Origin: an uncultured Ruminococcus sp.
Lineage (GTDB): Bacteria > Bacillota > Clostridia > Oscillospirales > Ruminococcaceae
Direction of reading: 5' to 3'
Assembly: GCA_946531975.1 (NCBI GenBank)
Contig: CAMNAY010000018.1
Span: 1 to 12,582, forward strand
DNA: 12,582 nucleotides
Of the stretch, positions 7,113 through 12,582 are shown in pieces. Below the pieces are notes generated by a model. The model was not told where the DNA came from. It made no database searches and saw only the letters and a list, made by a program, of their open reading frames with translations. Each line of letters starts with the position of its first letter. The stretch's first letter is position 1. Position numbers and translations under genes: made by a program.

Positions 7113-8273
7113 TCAATACGAATACTTCGAGTCAATGCCGAAATACTCCTCCAGTGTCAGACCGCTGTTATAAATCTTCTCTGCCCATTCTTTGCCGAGA
7201 TAGCGGACATGCCACGACTCGTACTTATAGCCGGTGATACTCTCTTTGTCCTTCGGGTAGCGGATGATGAATCCGTACTTCCAGCAGTTTTCCGCGAGCC
7301 ATTTTGCTTCGGGGGTGTTATCGAAGGAGCTGCCCGCATAGTTGATGTCCATTGCCAGTCCGGACTGATGCTCGGAATGACCCGGACGTGCGGAGAAGCG
7401 GTCGGCTTCCGCCTTGCCGTCGCGGTTGCAGTAGTTGTTATAGAGCGTCTTCTGCGTATCATAAGACCGGAAGCCGGACACGATCTGAATGCTCAGACCT
7501 GCCGCCGCCGCGCCTGCTGCCATTTCATTGAAGGCTGCCTGCGCAGTCGGATCCAGACCCGGATTGTAGTCTGCGGGAAGCGGATAGGTCTTGTTCACAA
7601 TCAGAATGCCCTGCACATAGGTGACGCCGTTGATGACCTGAATCTTGCTGTCCGTATTCTGCGGGGTTGTGCCTCCCGGTGTACCGGAAGCAGTCTCTTT
7701 GCCCTTGACACTCACCTTGACCTCCGCCGAGACCGAAGGATTGCTTGCCGAGGTTACGGTGATGATGCACTCTCCTGCACCGACCGGCGTGATATTGCCC
7801 AGACCGTCAACCTTCGCGACTGCCTGATTGCTGCTCTGCCAGATTTCTTTCTTATTCGTTGCGTTTGCCGGTGTCATGGTCACGATCGGCATAACCGGCG
7901 CATCGCCGACTGTCAGATTTGCGGTGTAGAAGGTCAGCGTGATGCCGCTCACCAGACCGGCGGGGAGTTTGCTCTCCGCTGTTCCCGTTGTCGAAGTCAG
8001 TGCGCTGCCCGTCGTCGTGACATCCGTCGCCGAAGTTGTACCGGATTCAGAAAGCGTTGTGGACGTAGCCGTCACCTCCGTTTGAGTCGTGGTCTGCTGC
8101 GTCTGCTCAGCGATATCCGCCGACATCGTACCGCGGCGGGCAGGGGTGCTGTTTTTGGTCATATGCACCAGAAGCGCAATCGCCGTACCGAGCGCGACCA
8201 GAGCGACGGCAAGTGCAATGAGCATCGCAGTCGGAACCGCCTGTTTCTTCTTCCGTCTGTGCTGAACTGCCAT
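7113..8273 (-). CDS. Membrane-anchored VanY-type D-Ala-D-Ala carboxypeptidase (peptidase M15B) with Ig-like domain
   Basis: A 386-residue surface protein. Residues 1-14 are basic (RRKKK) and a single membrane segment spans about 15-38, followed by a Ser/Thr-rich stalk to about 100. Residues 103-190 look like a bacterial Ig-like (BIG_2) domain: a GITL-type first strand, then TVGD, SSNQAVAKVD and ITPVGAGECIITVT. A Thr/Gly-rich linker precedes a VanY-type M15B domain from about 215: SGFRSY, GHSEHQSGLAMD with zinc ligands His302 and Asp309, and YESWHVRYLG with catalytic Glu352 and zinc ligand His355. Such enzymes trim terminal D-Ala from peptidoglycan stem peptides outside the membrane. No vanA, vanH, vanX or vanRS genes are nearby, so it is better read as a wall-remodelling enzyme than a resistance determinant. 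An in-frame TTG at 8282 is possible but lies only 3 nt from the AAAGGA, so ATG 8273 is preferred. Confidence 0.93.
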   Translation of the reverse strand: MAVQHRRKKKQAVPTAMLIALAVALVALGTAIALLVHMTKNSTPARRGTMSADIAEQTQQTTTQTEVTATSTTLSESGTTSATDVTTTGSALTSTTGTAESKLPAGLVSGITLTFYTANLTVGDAPVMPIVTMTPANATNKKEIWQSSNQAVAKVDGLGNITPVGAGECIITVTSASNPSVSAEVKVSVKGKETASGTPGGTTPQNTDSKIQVINGVTYVQGILIVNKTYPLPADYNPGLDPTAQAAFNEMAAGAAAAGLSIQIVSGFRSYDTQKTLYNNYCNRDGKAEADRFSARPGHSEHQSGLAMDINYAGSSFDNTPEAKWLAENCWKYGFIIRYPKDKESITGYKYESWHVRYLGKEWAEKIYNSGLTLEEYFGIDSKYSY

Positions 8274-8285
8274 GGGTAACAATCA

Positions 8286-8291
8286 TCCTTT
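8286..8291 (-). promoter_or_regulatory. Ribosome binding site deciding the VanY-type start
   Basis: AAAGGA on the minus strand is 12 nt from ATG 8273 and 3 nt from the alternative TTG 8282. The ATG spacing is long but workable; the TTG is too close. Confidence 0.6.
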
Positions 8292-8357
8292 CCGTTATTC
8301 ATCGGGCGCAGGAAGCCGCCGCTTTTCAGGCGTCTGCGCAATTTTCTTTCCTGCCCT

Positions 8358-8386
8358 ATTATATCACAAAACTCGTGATTTGTCAC
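8358..8386 (-). promoter_or_regulatory. Promoter of the VanY-type gene
   Basis: Read on the minus strand, GTGACA (8386-8381) and TATAAT (8363-8358) are separated by 17 nt. The spacer holds a short inverted repeat (8363-8367 with 8375-8379, ATCAC/GTGAT) that could bind a regulator. The leader to ATG 8273 would be about 78 nt. Confidence 0.75.
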
Positions 8387-8466
8387 TAGACTTCCGCAAA
8401 TTCTCACGATTTTGTCATTTGTGAAAATTTAGCGCAAAGATTTTACACAAGAATCACATTTTACAC

Positions 8467-8496
8467 TTGACATTTTTTATGAAGATATGCTATAAT
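8467..8496 (+). promoter_or_regulatory. Promoter of hpf
   Basis: A consensus -35 TTGACA (8467-8472) and -10 TATAAT (8491-8496) are 18 nt apart, with extended -10 TGC. The direct repeat TTTTACAC occurs at 8441-8448 and again at 8459-8466, abutting the -35, with a partial third copy (TTACAC, 8501-8506) at the predicted start site. The leader contains a small hairpin (8528-8532 with 8540-8544). Confidence 0.87.
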
Positions 8497-8553
8497 AAGA
8501 TTACACAAACCGGAGCCTGCTGTATCCGCCGCGTGCAGTGCGGCAGACCGGAC

Positions 8554-8563
8554 AAAAGGAGGA
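8554..8563 (+). promoter_or_regulatory. Ribosome binding site fixing the hpf start
   Basis: AAAAGGAGGA precedes ATG 8571 by 7 nt from its last base. The longer frame from GTG 8538 would place the Shine-Dalgarno inside the gene and add residues that HPF does not have. Confidence 0.85.
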
Positions 8564-8570
8564 TACACTT

Positions 8571-9101
8571 ATGAAGCTGAATATTGTAGCAAAAAAGATC
8601 CAGATCGGTCCGAGCTTTTCTGAATATGCAGAAAAAAAGCTCAACCAGAAGCTCGACAAATTCTTTGAGGATGAAGCAGAGGCGAAAATTACGCTGAATG
8701 AACAGAACGGACAGATCACCTGTGAGCTGACCGTCCGTGCCGGAAGCATGATCTACCGCGCAGAGCAGAGCGCCGTTGATAAGAACGATGCACTGGATAC
8801 TGCGATTGATAAAATCATCCGTAAGATCCGCCGCAACAAGACCAAGCTCGGCAAGCGCATCAAGGCAAGCGCCCTGACGCCGGACTCCTTTACCGATACC
8901 GTCGAGGATCAGACCGAATACAATCTGATCCGCAAGAAGTCCTTCCGTCTCCAGCCGATGACCACTGAGGAGGCAATCCTCCAGATGAACATGCTCGGTC
9001 ACTCCTTCTTCGTGTTCCAGAACGGCGACAACGGTACCATCAATATCGTGTACCGCCGTGTGGACGGTGACTATGCACTGCTGGAGCCTTCGACGGACTG
9101 A
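8571..9101 (+). CDS. hpf: Long-form ribosome hibernation promoting factor (HPF/YfiA family)
   Basis: A 176-residue protein of the long HPF type typical of Firmicutes. Residues 1 to about 97 form the S30AE-type ribosome-binding domain, starting MKLNIVAKKIQIGPSFSEYAE and including the basic helix DKIIRKIRRNKTKLGKR. After a linker, residues from about 120 to 176 form the C-terminal dimerisation domain, with IRKKSFRLQPMTTEEAILQM, a GHSFFVFQN strand and the INIVYRR end. In this family the N-domain binds the small subunit near the decoding centre and the C-domain pairs two ribosomes into inactive 100S dimers during starvation or stationary phase. The gene is monocistronic, with its own strong promoter and terminator, and is divergent from the VanY-type gene. 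The start follows from the Shine-Dalgarno. Nothing is missing from the family pattern. Confidence 0.96.
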   Translation: MKLNIVAKKIQIGPSFSEYAEKKLNQKLDKFFEDEAEAKITLNEQNGQITCELTVRAGSMIYRAEQSAVDKNDALDTAIDKIIRKIRRNKTKLGKRIKASALTPDSFTDTVEDQTEYNLIRKKSFRLQPMTTEEAILQMNMLGHSFFVFQNGDNGTINIVYRRVDGDYALLEPSTD

Positions 9102-9129
9102 CATCCGTTTATACAATTCAGTGATACAG

Positions 9130-9170
9130 GCAGCGGGCAGTCCTCCGGGGCTGTCCGCTGCTTATTTTTT
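9130..9170 (+). terminator. Rho-independent terminator after hpf
   Basis: An 11-bp stem with one G-U pair (9130-9140 with 9151-9161) and a 10-nt loop is followed by TTATTTTTT. It ends the hpf transcript 28 nt past the stop codon and lies just upstream of the next promoter. Confidence 0.92.
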
Positions 9171-9192
9171 ATGCAAATTTGTTAAAAACCCA

Positions 9193-9221
9193 TTGACAAT
9201 TCAGATTGTTTCTGTTATACT
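9193..9221 (+). promoter_or_regulatory. Promoter of the GGDEF-EAL gene
   Basis: TTGACA (9193-9198) and TATACT (9216-9221) are 17 nt apart, with extended -10 TGT. Transcription would start near 9228, giving a leader of about 83 nt. Confidence 0.85.
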
Positions 9222-9245
9222 GAAATTATCCGGATCCAACAATCA

Positions 9246-9307
9246 GATACCGCGGATCTCCCTATGCGTCTGCCGGTATCGGCGCTGCCGATCGAATCGG
9301 AGGTGAT
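9246..9307 (+). promoter_or_regulatory. Structured leader of the GGDEF-EAL gene with alternative hairpins at the Shine-Dalgarno
   Basis: Three perfect helices can be drawn: A pairs 9246-9252 with 9274-9280, B pairs 9278-9283 with 9287-9292, and C pairs 9288-9292 with 9296-9300. B excludes both A and C. C uses the first two G's of the near-perfect Shine-Dalgarno GGAGGTGAT (9299-9307). A+C would partly hide the ribosome site and B would free it. It fits no riboswitch consensus that I recognise, and the function is inferred. Confidence 0.4.
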
Positions 9308-9310
9308 AAC

Positions 9311-11464
9311 ATGTCAAAAGCCGGCATCCGCCTGAAAAAATGGCTTGGATTAGAGAAACAGAGCCGGTATGTCAAGAACTATTTTTATGCCGCGAATATG
9401 CGCGCAAGCATCTACATGTCTGCGATCGTCATTATTCTGGAGCTATGGATGATTGCCCGCATGACCAAAACGGTCATCGTTGAGCATTTGCAGTCGAAGT
9501 TCTGGCATATCGTTGACAGTTACTATTCCAATTATTTCATCCTGCTTGCGTCCGGCATGCTGATGCTTGCGCTTGCACTGCGCTTCTCAAGGCAAGCCGT
9601 CGGCATCCGCTGGCTCGGTATTCCGGTCATGATTTTCTCTGTACCGGTCTGTGTCTTCGAGGTGTGGCAGATCAGTCAGTACCGTCCGGACGAAAGAGAT
9701 CCGCATGCGCTGGTAAATTATATCATTCTGCTCTGCGCCGGTCTGCTCCTGGTCTTCTTCTCGGCGCTGCTGCTCCGCGGACGAAAGGACCGACGGTGGG
9801 AAAGTCTGTCCGTTCTGTACCTCTTTTCCTTTGTCTGCATCAATTTCGGCATCATTCTCTCTGCACATGCCTATGAACGCGGCGAGCAGATTCTCACCTT
9901 CCTGACGATGGAGCTGTTTGTGATCTGCCTGCTGATCTGGAGACCGCTGACCGGCTTTCTCGTGCTGACCGGAAGCTACCTGATCTTCTTTGAACGGATC
10001 GACATGCTGCCCGCCTTCAACACCGGCACCGTCGGCATCACCGAAAGCACACAGATCAACGGCTTCACCATGTGGCTCTCGACGCTGCTGCTCTGCATCG
10101 CGAACTACCGGCAGACGCTCTCGCAGGCGCTGAAGGACGAGCATCTCGAAAAGATGAACCGTCATCTCAGAGAGATCTCCGTCAAGGATGACCTGACCGG
10201 CATCCACAATATGCTCTATTTCCGTTCGGAAGCAGAGCGGCTGCTGGGCTATGTCACGACCGACATCGAAAATGTCGTCTATCTGTTCATGGATATCGAG
10301 AATTTCAAATCCTACAACGAAAAATACGGATTCCATGCCGGCAATGCGCTGCTGATCCAGATTGCACATACCATCGAAAAGACCTTCAAAGGCTCTCTGG
10401 TCTCGCGCTTTTCCGATGACCATTTTGTCATTCTGACAAGCAGAGAGTCCTGCATGGAGCGTGTCGCGCAGATCTCCGAGGAGATCAAAAAGAAGCAGCG
10501 CGAGGTGCATCTGGAGCTGAAATGCGGCGCCTATCAGCCCGGCGGCGATGAACGCGACCCAAGCCTTGCCTGCGACCGCGCCCGCTTCGCCTGCAACAGC
10601 ATCAAAAAGCACTACGACCGGTCGTTCCGGTTCTATGACAAGTCGCTGGAGGATCGGTTCCAGCTCAAGCAGTATATCGTCAACAACATCGACAATGCCA
10701 TTGCAAACGGCTGCATCGAGGTCTTCTATCAGCCGGTCGTTTCGACAAAGAGCGGTCAGATCTGCGGACTGGAAGCACTCGCTCGCTGGCGGGATCCGAC
10801 CTACGGTCTTCTGCCGCCGGGTGCATTCATTGAGATTCTGGAAGAATACCGCCAGATCTACAAGCTCGACCGCTGCATCATTGAGCAGGTCTGCCGCGAT
10901 TACCGCAAAGCCGCCGAGCAGAACATGCCCTTCGCGCCGGTCTCCCTGAACTTCTCGCGGCTGGATTTCGAGCTGTGCGATATCGTCGGATTTCTGGCGG
11001 AGGTCGTGCAGAAATACGATGTCCCGAAGAATTATATTGAGGTGGAGATCACGGAAAGTGCGCTGACCGACCAGCAGGACTTCCTGCCCGATGCAATCCG
11101 CACACTCCGCAAGAACGGCTACAATGTCTGGCTGGACGATTTCGGCAGCGGCTATTCCTCGCTGAATGTCCTGAAGGACTATCAGTTCGATGTTCTGAAG
11201 ATCGACATGAAATTCCTGTCCGGATTTGAAACCAATCAGAAGACCATGCCGATTATCAAGAATATCATCGACCTGACGCAGCAGCTCCGTATGATTTCCC
11301 TGACGGAAGGCGTCGAGACACAGGAGCAGTTTGCATTCCTGCGCTCGATCGGCTGTGACCGCGCACAGGGATACCTGTTCGGCAAGCCTGCCCCGCTCTC
11401 CGTCCTGCGTGAGCGCATCCGCTGCGGTGAAATCTCAGTCTCCAAGGAATTCCTGAATGCGTAA
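9311..11464 (+). CDS. Membrane GGDEF-EAL protein, probable c-di-GMP phosphodiesterase with degenerate GGDEF
   Basis: A 717-residue protein. The N-terminal 270 residues carry about seven membrane segments (near 33-52, 76-93, 101-121, 134-155, 166-185, 197-228, 250-266) and look like an integral-membrane sensor, not matched to a named MASE domain. A short helical connector leads to a GGDEF domain (about 288-450) that has VKDDLTGIHN and FMDIENFKSYNE but SDDHF at 368-372 in place of GG(D/E)EF, so cyclase activity is unlikely. The EAL domain (about 465-700) keeps EAL at 488-490, NFSR, EVEITES, DDFGSG from Asp609, KIDMKFL, EGVET from Glu666 and QGYLFGKP, so it should hydrolyse c-di-GMP to pGpG. The degenerate GGDEF may bind GTP as a regulator, as known for some proteins of this type. 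It is monocistronic, with its own promoter, structured leader, very strong Shine-Dalgarno and shared terminator. Confidence 0.94.
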   Translation: MSKAGIRLKKWLGLEKQSRYVKNYFYAANMRASIYMSAIVIILELWMIARMTKTVIVEHLQSKFWHIVDSYYSNYFILLASGMLMLALALRFSRQAVGIRWLGIPVMIFSVPVCVFEVWQISQYRPDERDPHALVNYIILLCAGLLLVFFSALLLRGRKDRRWESLSVLYLFSFVCINFGIILSAHAYERGEQILTFLTMELFVICLLIWRPLTGFLVLTGSYLIFFERIDMLPAFNTGTVGITESTQINGFTMWLSTLLLCIANYRQTLSQALKDEHLEKMNRHLREISVKDDLTGIHNMLYFRSEAERLLGYVTTDIENVVYLFMDIENFKSYNEKYGFHAGNALLIQIAHTIEKTFKGSLVSRFSDDHFVILTSRESCMERVAQISEEIKKKQREVHLELKCGAYQPGGDERDPSLACDRARFACNSIKKHYDRSFRFYDKSLEDRFQLKQYIVNNIDNAIANGCIEVFYQPVVSTKSGQICGLEALARWRDPTYGLLPPGAFIEILEEYRQIYKLDRCIIEQVCRDYRKAAEQNMPFAPVSLNFSRLDFELCDIVGFLAEVVQKYDVPKNYIEVEITESALTDQQDFLPDAIRTLRKNGYNVWLDDFGSGYSSLNVLKDYQFDVLKIDMKFLSGFETNQKTMPIIKNIIDLTQQLRMISLTEGVETQEQFAFLRSIGCDRAQGYLFGKPAPLSVLRERIRCGEISVSKEFLNA

Positions 11465-11495
11465 TGCATTTTCGTCAGCAAACACCCTCCCACAG

Positions 11496-11533
11496 AAAAA
11501 CCGGAACAGACCGCTGCGTCTGTTCCGGTTTTT
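11496..11533. terminator. Bidirectional terminator between the GGDEF-EAL and LRR-dockerin genes
   Basis: A 15-bp perfect stem (11496-11510 with 11519-11533) includes the A-tract on one side and the T-tract on the other, so it works as an intrinsic terminator in both directions. It lies in the 97-nt gap between the two convergent genes. Confidence 0.93.
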
Positions 11534-11561
11534 GTTGTGTAATGAGGCTTCAGACTGCGGC

Positions 11562-12582
11562 TCACTTGCCGGACAGTGCCTGAAGGAGACTGATGACGTC
11601 CATAATTGTCAGCATGCCGTCTTTGTCCATATCTGCCGCATTGAGCTGCTCCGCAGAGAACTGTCTGCCTTCCAGATCATCCTCGCTGATGTAGCGCAGC
11701 AGCAGGATCGCATCCTGAATAGATACCTCACCGTCGCCGTTGAAGTCGCCCCAGTCGAGCGGATTCTTTTCCGCGTCTGTTGTCGCGGTCGGCTCTGTTG
11801 CAGAGGTCGTTGTCTCTGTAGCGGTTGTGGATGTGGTTGTTGTCGTTGTCGTTGTCGTGGTGGTCGTCGAAGTTGTTGTCGTTGTCGATGTCGTAGTGGT
11901 CGTCGAGGTTGTTGTCGTTGTCGATGTCGTGGTGGTCGTCGAAGTTGTTGTCGTTGTCGATGTCGTAGTAGTCGTCGAAGTCGTTGTCGTTGTCGATGTC
12001 GTAGTGGTCGTCGAGGTTGTTGTCGTTGTGGATGTGGTCTCGGTTTCAGTGGTTGTTGTGGTGGTTTCCGTCGTGGTAGTAGTTGTTTCGGTTGTAGTCG
12101 TTGTGGTTTCAGTCGTCGTGTCAGTGGTTTCCGTTGTGGTCTCGGTTGTCTCCGAAGGATCAAACGGAATGAACTCGCGCTCATACTTGTTCGCGTAGCT
12201 CTCTGCGGTGCTGTCGCTCCAGCCGTGGATTGCCGCATCCGCATACACTGTATCCGCACTGTCGCCGATCACGCAGGCTTCCTGATAGATCAGAAGATCT
12301 GTCAGCTGCTCGCAGTTTTTGAAAGCGCCTTTTCCGATCGAAGCAATCTGCTGCTTCGCGGCAAATTCCGTCAGACCCTTGCAGTTGAGGAATGCATACT
12401 GACCGATCGCAGTGACTGATGCAGGCAGCTGAATGTCCGTGAGCATGGTCATACCGTTGAAGGCATAATCCGGAACACAGGTACCGCCGCTGATGATGAT
12501 CTTTTTGATTGCATAATTTTCAAGAGACGAGGTGTAGTCACACTCGACACGCGGACTGTAATTGTAATAGTAATCGTAGAAC
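11562..12582 (-). CDS. LRR_5 (BspA-type) surface protein with Thr-rich repeat linker and C-terminal dockerin (5' truncated by window)
   Basis: The frame stays open to the right edge, so only the C-terminal 339 residues are seen and the ATG at 12452 is internal. The upstream part carries BspA-type leucine-rich repeats of the form LxxIxLPxSVxxIGxxAFxxCxxL, including DIQLPASVTAIGQYAFLNC, and ends with the typical repeat-capping pattern (HGWSDSTAESYANKYEREF). A long Thr/Glu then Thr5-Ser linker follows (about 12155 down to 11790). The C-terminus is a dockerin from 11750 to 11565 with two calcium loops, GDFNGDGEVSIQD and DMDKDGMLTIMD. No catalytic domain is visible, so this looks like a non-catalytic cellulosome or cell-surface component, perhaps for adhesion or structure. 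The dockerin loop positions 10-11 are Ile-Gln and Ile-Met, unlike the Ala-Ala of the two GH26 proteins. It is convergent with the GGDEF-EAL gene. Confidence 0.93.
   Translation of the reverse strand, partial: FYDYYYNYSPRVECDYTSSLENYAIKKIIISGGTCVPDYAFNGMTMLTDIQLPASVTAIGQYAFLNCKGLTEFAAKQQIASIGKGAFKNCEQLTDLLIYQEACVIGDSADTVYADAAIHGWSDSTAESYANKYEREFIPFDPSETTETTTETTDTTTETTTTTTETTTTTTETTTTTTETETTSTTTTTSTTTTTSTTTTTSTTTTTSTTTTTSTTTTTSTTTTTSTTTTTSTTTTTSTTTTTTTTTTTTSTTATETTTSATEPTATTDAEKNPLDWGDFNGDGEVSIQDAILLLRYISEDDLEGRQFSAEQLNAADMDKDGMLTIMDVISLLQALSGK
11836..12015 (-). repeat. Tandem 36-bp repeat encoding Thr5-Ser hexads in the LRR-dockerin linker
   Basis: Five near-identical 36-bp units start at 11836, 11872, 11908, 11944 and 11980; a decayed sixth occupies about 12016-12051. 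Each unit encodes two Thr5-Ser hexapeptides, except that the unit at 11836 lacks one Ser. Differences are mostly third-base changes. The hexad is about 18 bp but identity is highest at a 36-bp period, so the recent expansion unit is the pair. The linker is probably extended and may be O-glycosylated. Confidence 0.9.

Noticed and set aside
7113..8273. Vancomycin resistance determinant
   Set aside because: Only a VanY-type peptidase domain is present; no ligase, dehydrogenase, dipeptidase or two-component genes accompany it.
7209..8279. Plus-strand open frame of 356 codons opposite the VanY-type gene
   Set aside because: The minus-strand frame has full catalytic motifs, a Shine-Dalgarno, a promoter and a terminator; the plus frame shows no recognisable domain.
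9228..9310. Possible c-di-GMP riboswitch in front of the GGDEF-EAL gene
   Set aside because: The leader is about 83 nt and lacks the conserved GEMM core I would expect; only generic alternative hairpins can be supported.
9587..10612. Minus-strand open frame of 341 codons opposite the GGDEF-EAL gene
   Set aside because: It is antisense to conserved membrane and GGDEF sequence, with no family resemblance or ribosome site.
11836..12015. CRISPR-like array because of the regular 36-bp period
   Set aside because: The units are contiguous with no unique spacers and lie in frame inside a coding linker.
11740..12198. Plus-strand Val-rich open frame
   Set aside because: It is another antisense reading of the Thr codons (GTN for ACN), overlapping a clear LRR-dockerin gene.
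11457..12419. Plus-strand open frame of 320 codons rich in Cys, Arg and Gly
   Set aside because: It is the antisense of the Thr-repeat and dockerin gene; its composition is an artefact of the 36-bp repeat and it has no Shine-Dalgarno.

Overview
The window looks like chromosome from a cellulosome-building, fibre-degrading Gram-positive gut or rumen bacterium, most likely Ruminococcus or a close relative. The evidence is three dockerin-bearing secreted proteins, GH26 and carbohydrate-esterase modules joined to dockerins, a BspA-type leucine-rich-repeat protein with a Thr-rich linker, a long-form HPF, and strong TTGACA/TATAAT promoters with extended -10 elements. Coding DNA is moderately GC-rich and intergenic DNA is AT-rich. 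The species cannot be fixed from the sequence alone. No tRNA, rRNA, CRISPR array, insertion sequence or phage gene was seen.

Layout. (1) Positions 2-4168 hold two adjacent plus-strand genes, 18 nt apart, for large secreted cellulosomal enzymes. The first, cut by the window edge, is GH26 - dockerin - CE1-like esterase. The second is complete: signal peptide - beta-sandwich - SGNH esterase - dockerin - CBM35-like - GH26. Together they suggest combined backbone cleavage and deacylation of a substituted beta-mannan, and a strong hairpin terminator closes the unit. (2) Positions 4302-5202 hold an orphan lipoprotein with its own promoter. It has the parts of an amino-acid-type ABC solute-binding protein (SBP_bac_3) in circularly permuted order, and this is the most striking item in the window. 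(3) queA (5303-6340) follows and converges on a minus-strand flavin reductase (6391-6960), with a shared bidirectional terminator between them. (4) A minus-strand membrane-anchored VanY-type peptidase with an Ig-like domain (7113-8273) diverges from the plus-strand ribosome hibernation factor hpf (8571-9101), with promoters for both in the gap. (5) A membrane GGDEF-EAL protein (9311-11464) has a degenerate GGDEF motif and an intact EAL domain, so it is probably a c-di-GMP phosphodiesterase. Its short leader can form mutually exclusive hairpins around the Shine-Dalgarno. (6) The 3' part of a minus-strand LRR - Thr-repeat - dockerin gene (11562-12582) runs off the right edge.

The genes fall into an extracellular polysaccharide and cell-surface theme (two enzymes, the LRR-dockerin protein, the VanY protein, the lipoprotein) mixed with housekeeping functions (queA, hpf, flavin reductase). 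Nearly every gene outside the GH26 pair has its own promoter or terminator, so the only clear operon is the GH26 pair. The two dockerins of the enzymes have Ala-Ala at the presumed cohesin-contact positions in both repeats, whereas the LRR protein has Ile-Gln and Ile-Met, which suggests different docking partners.
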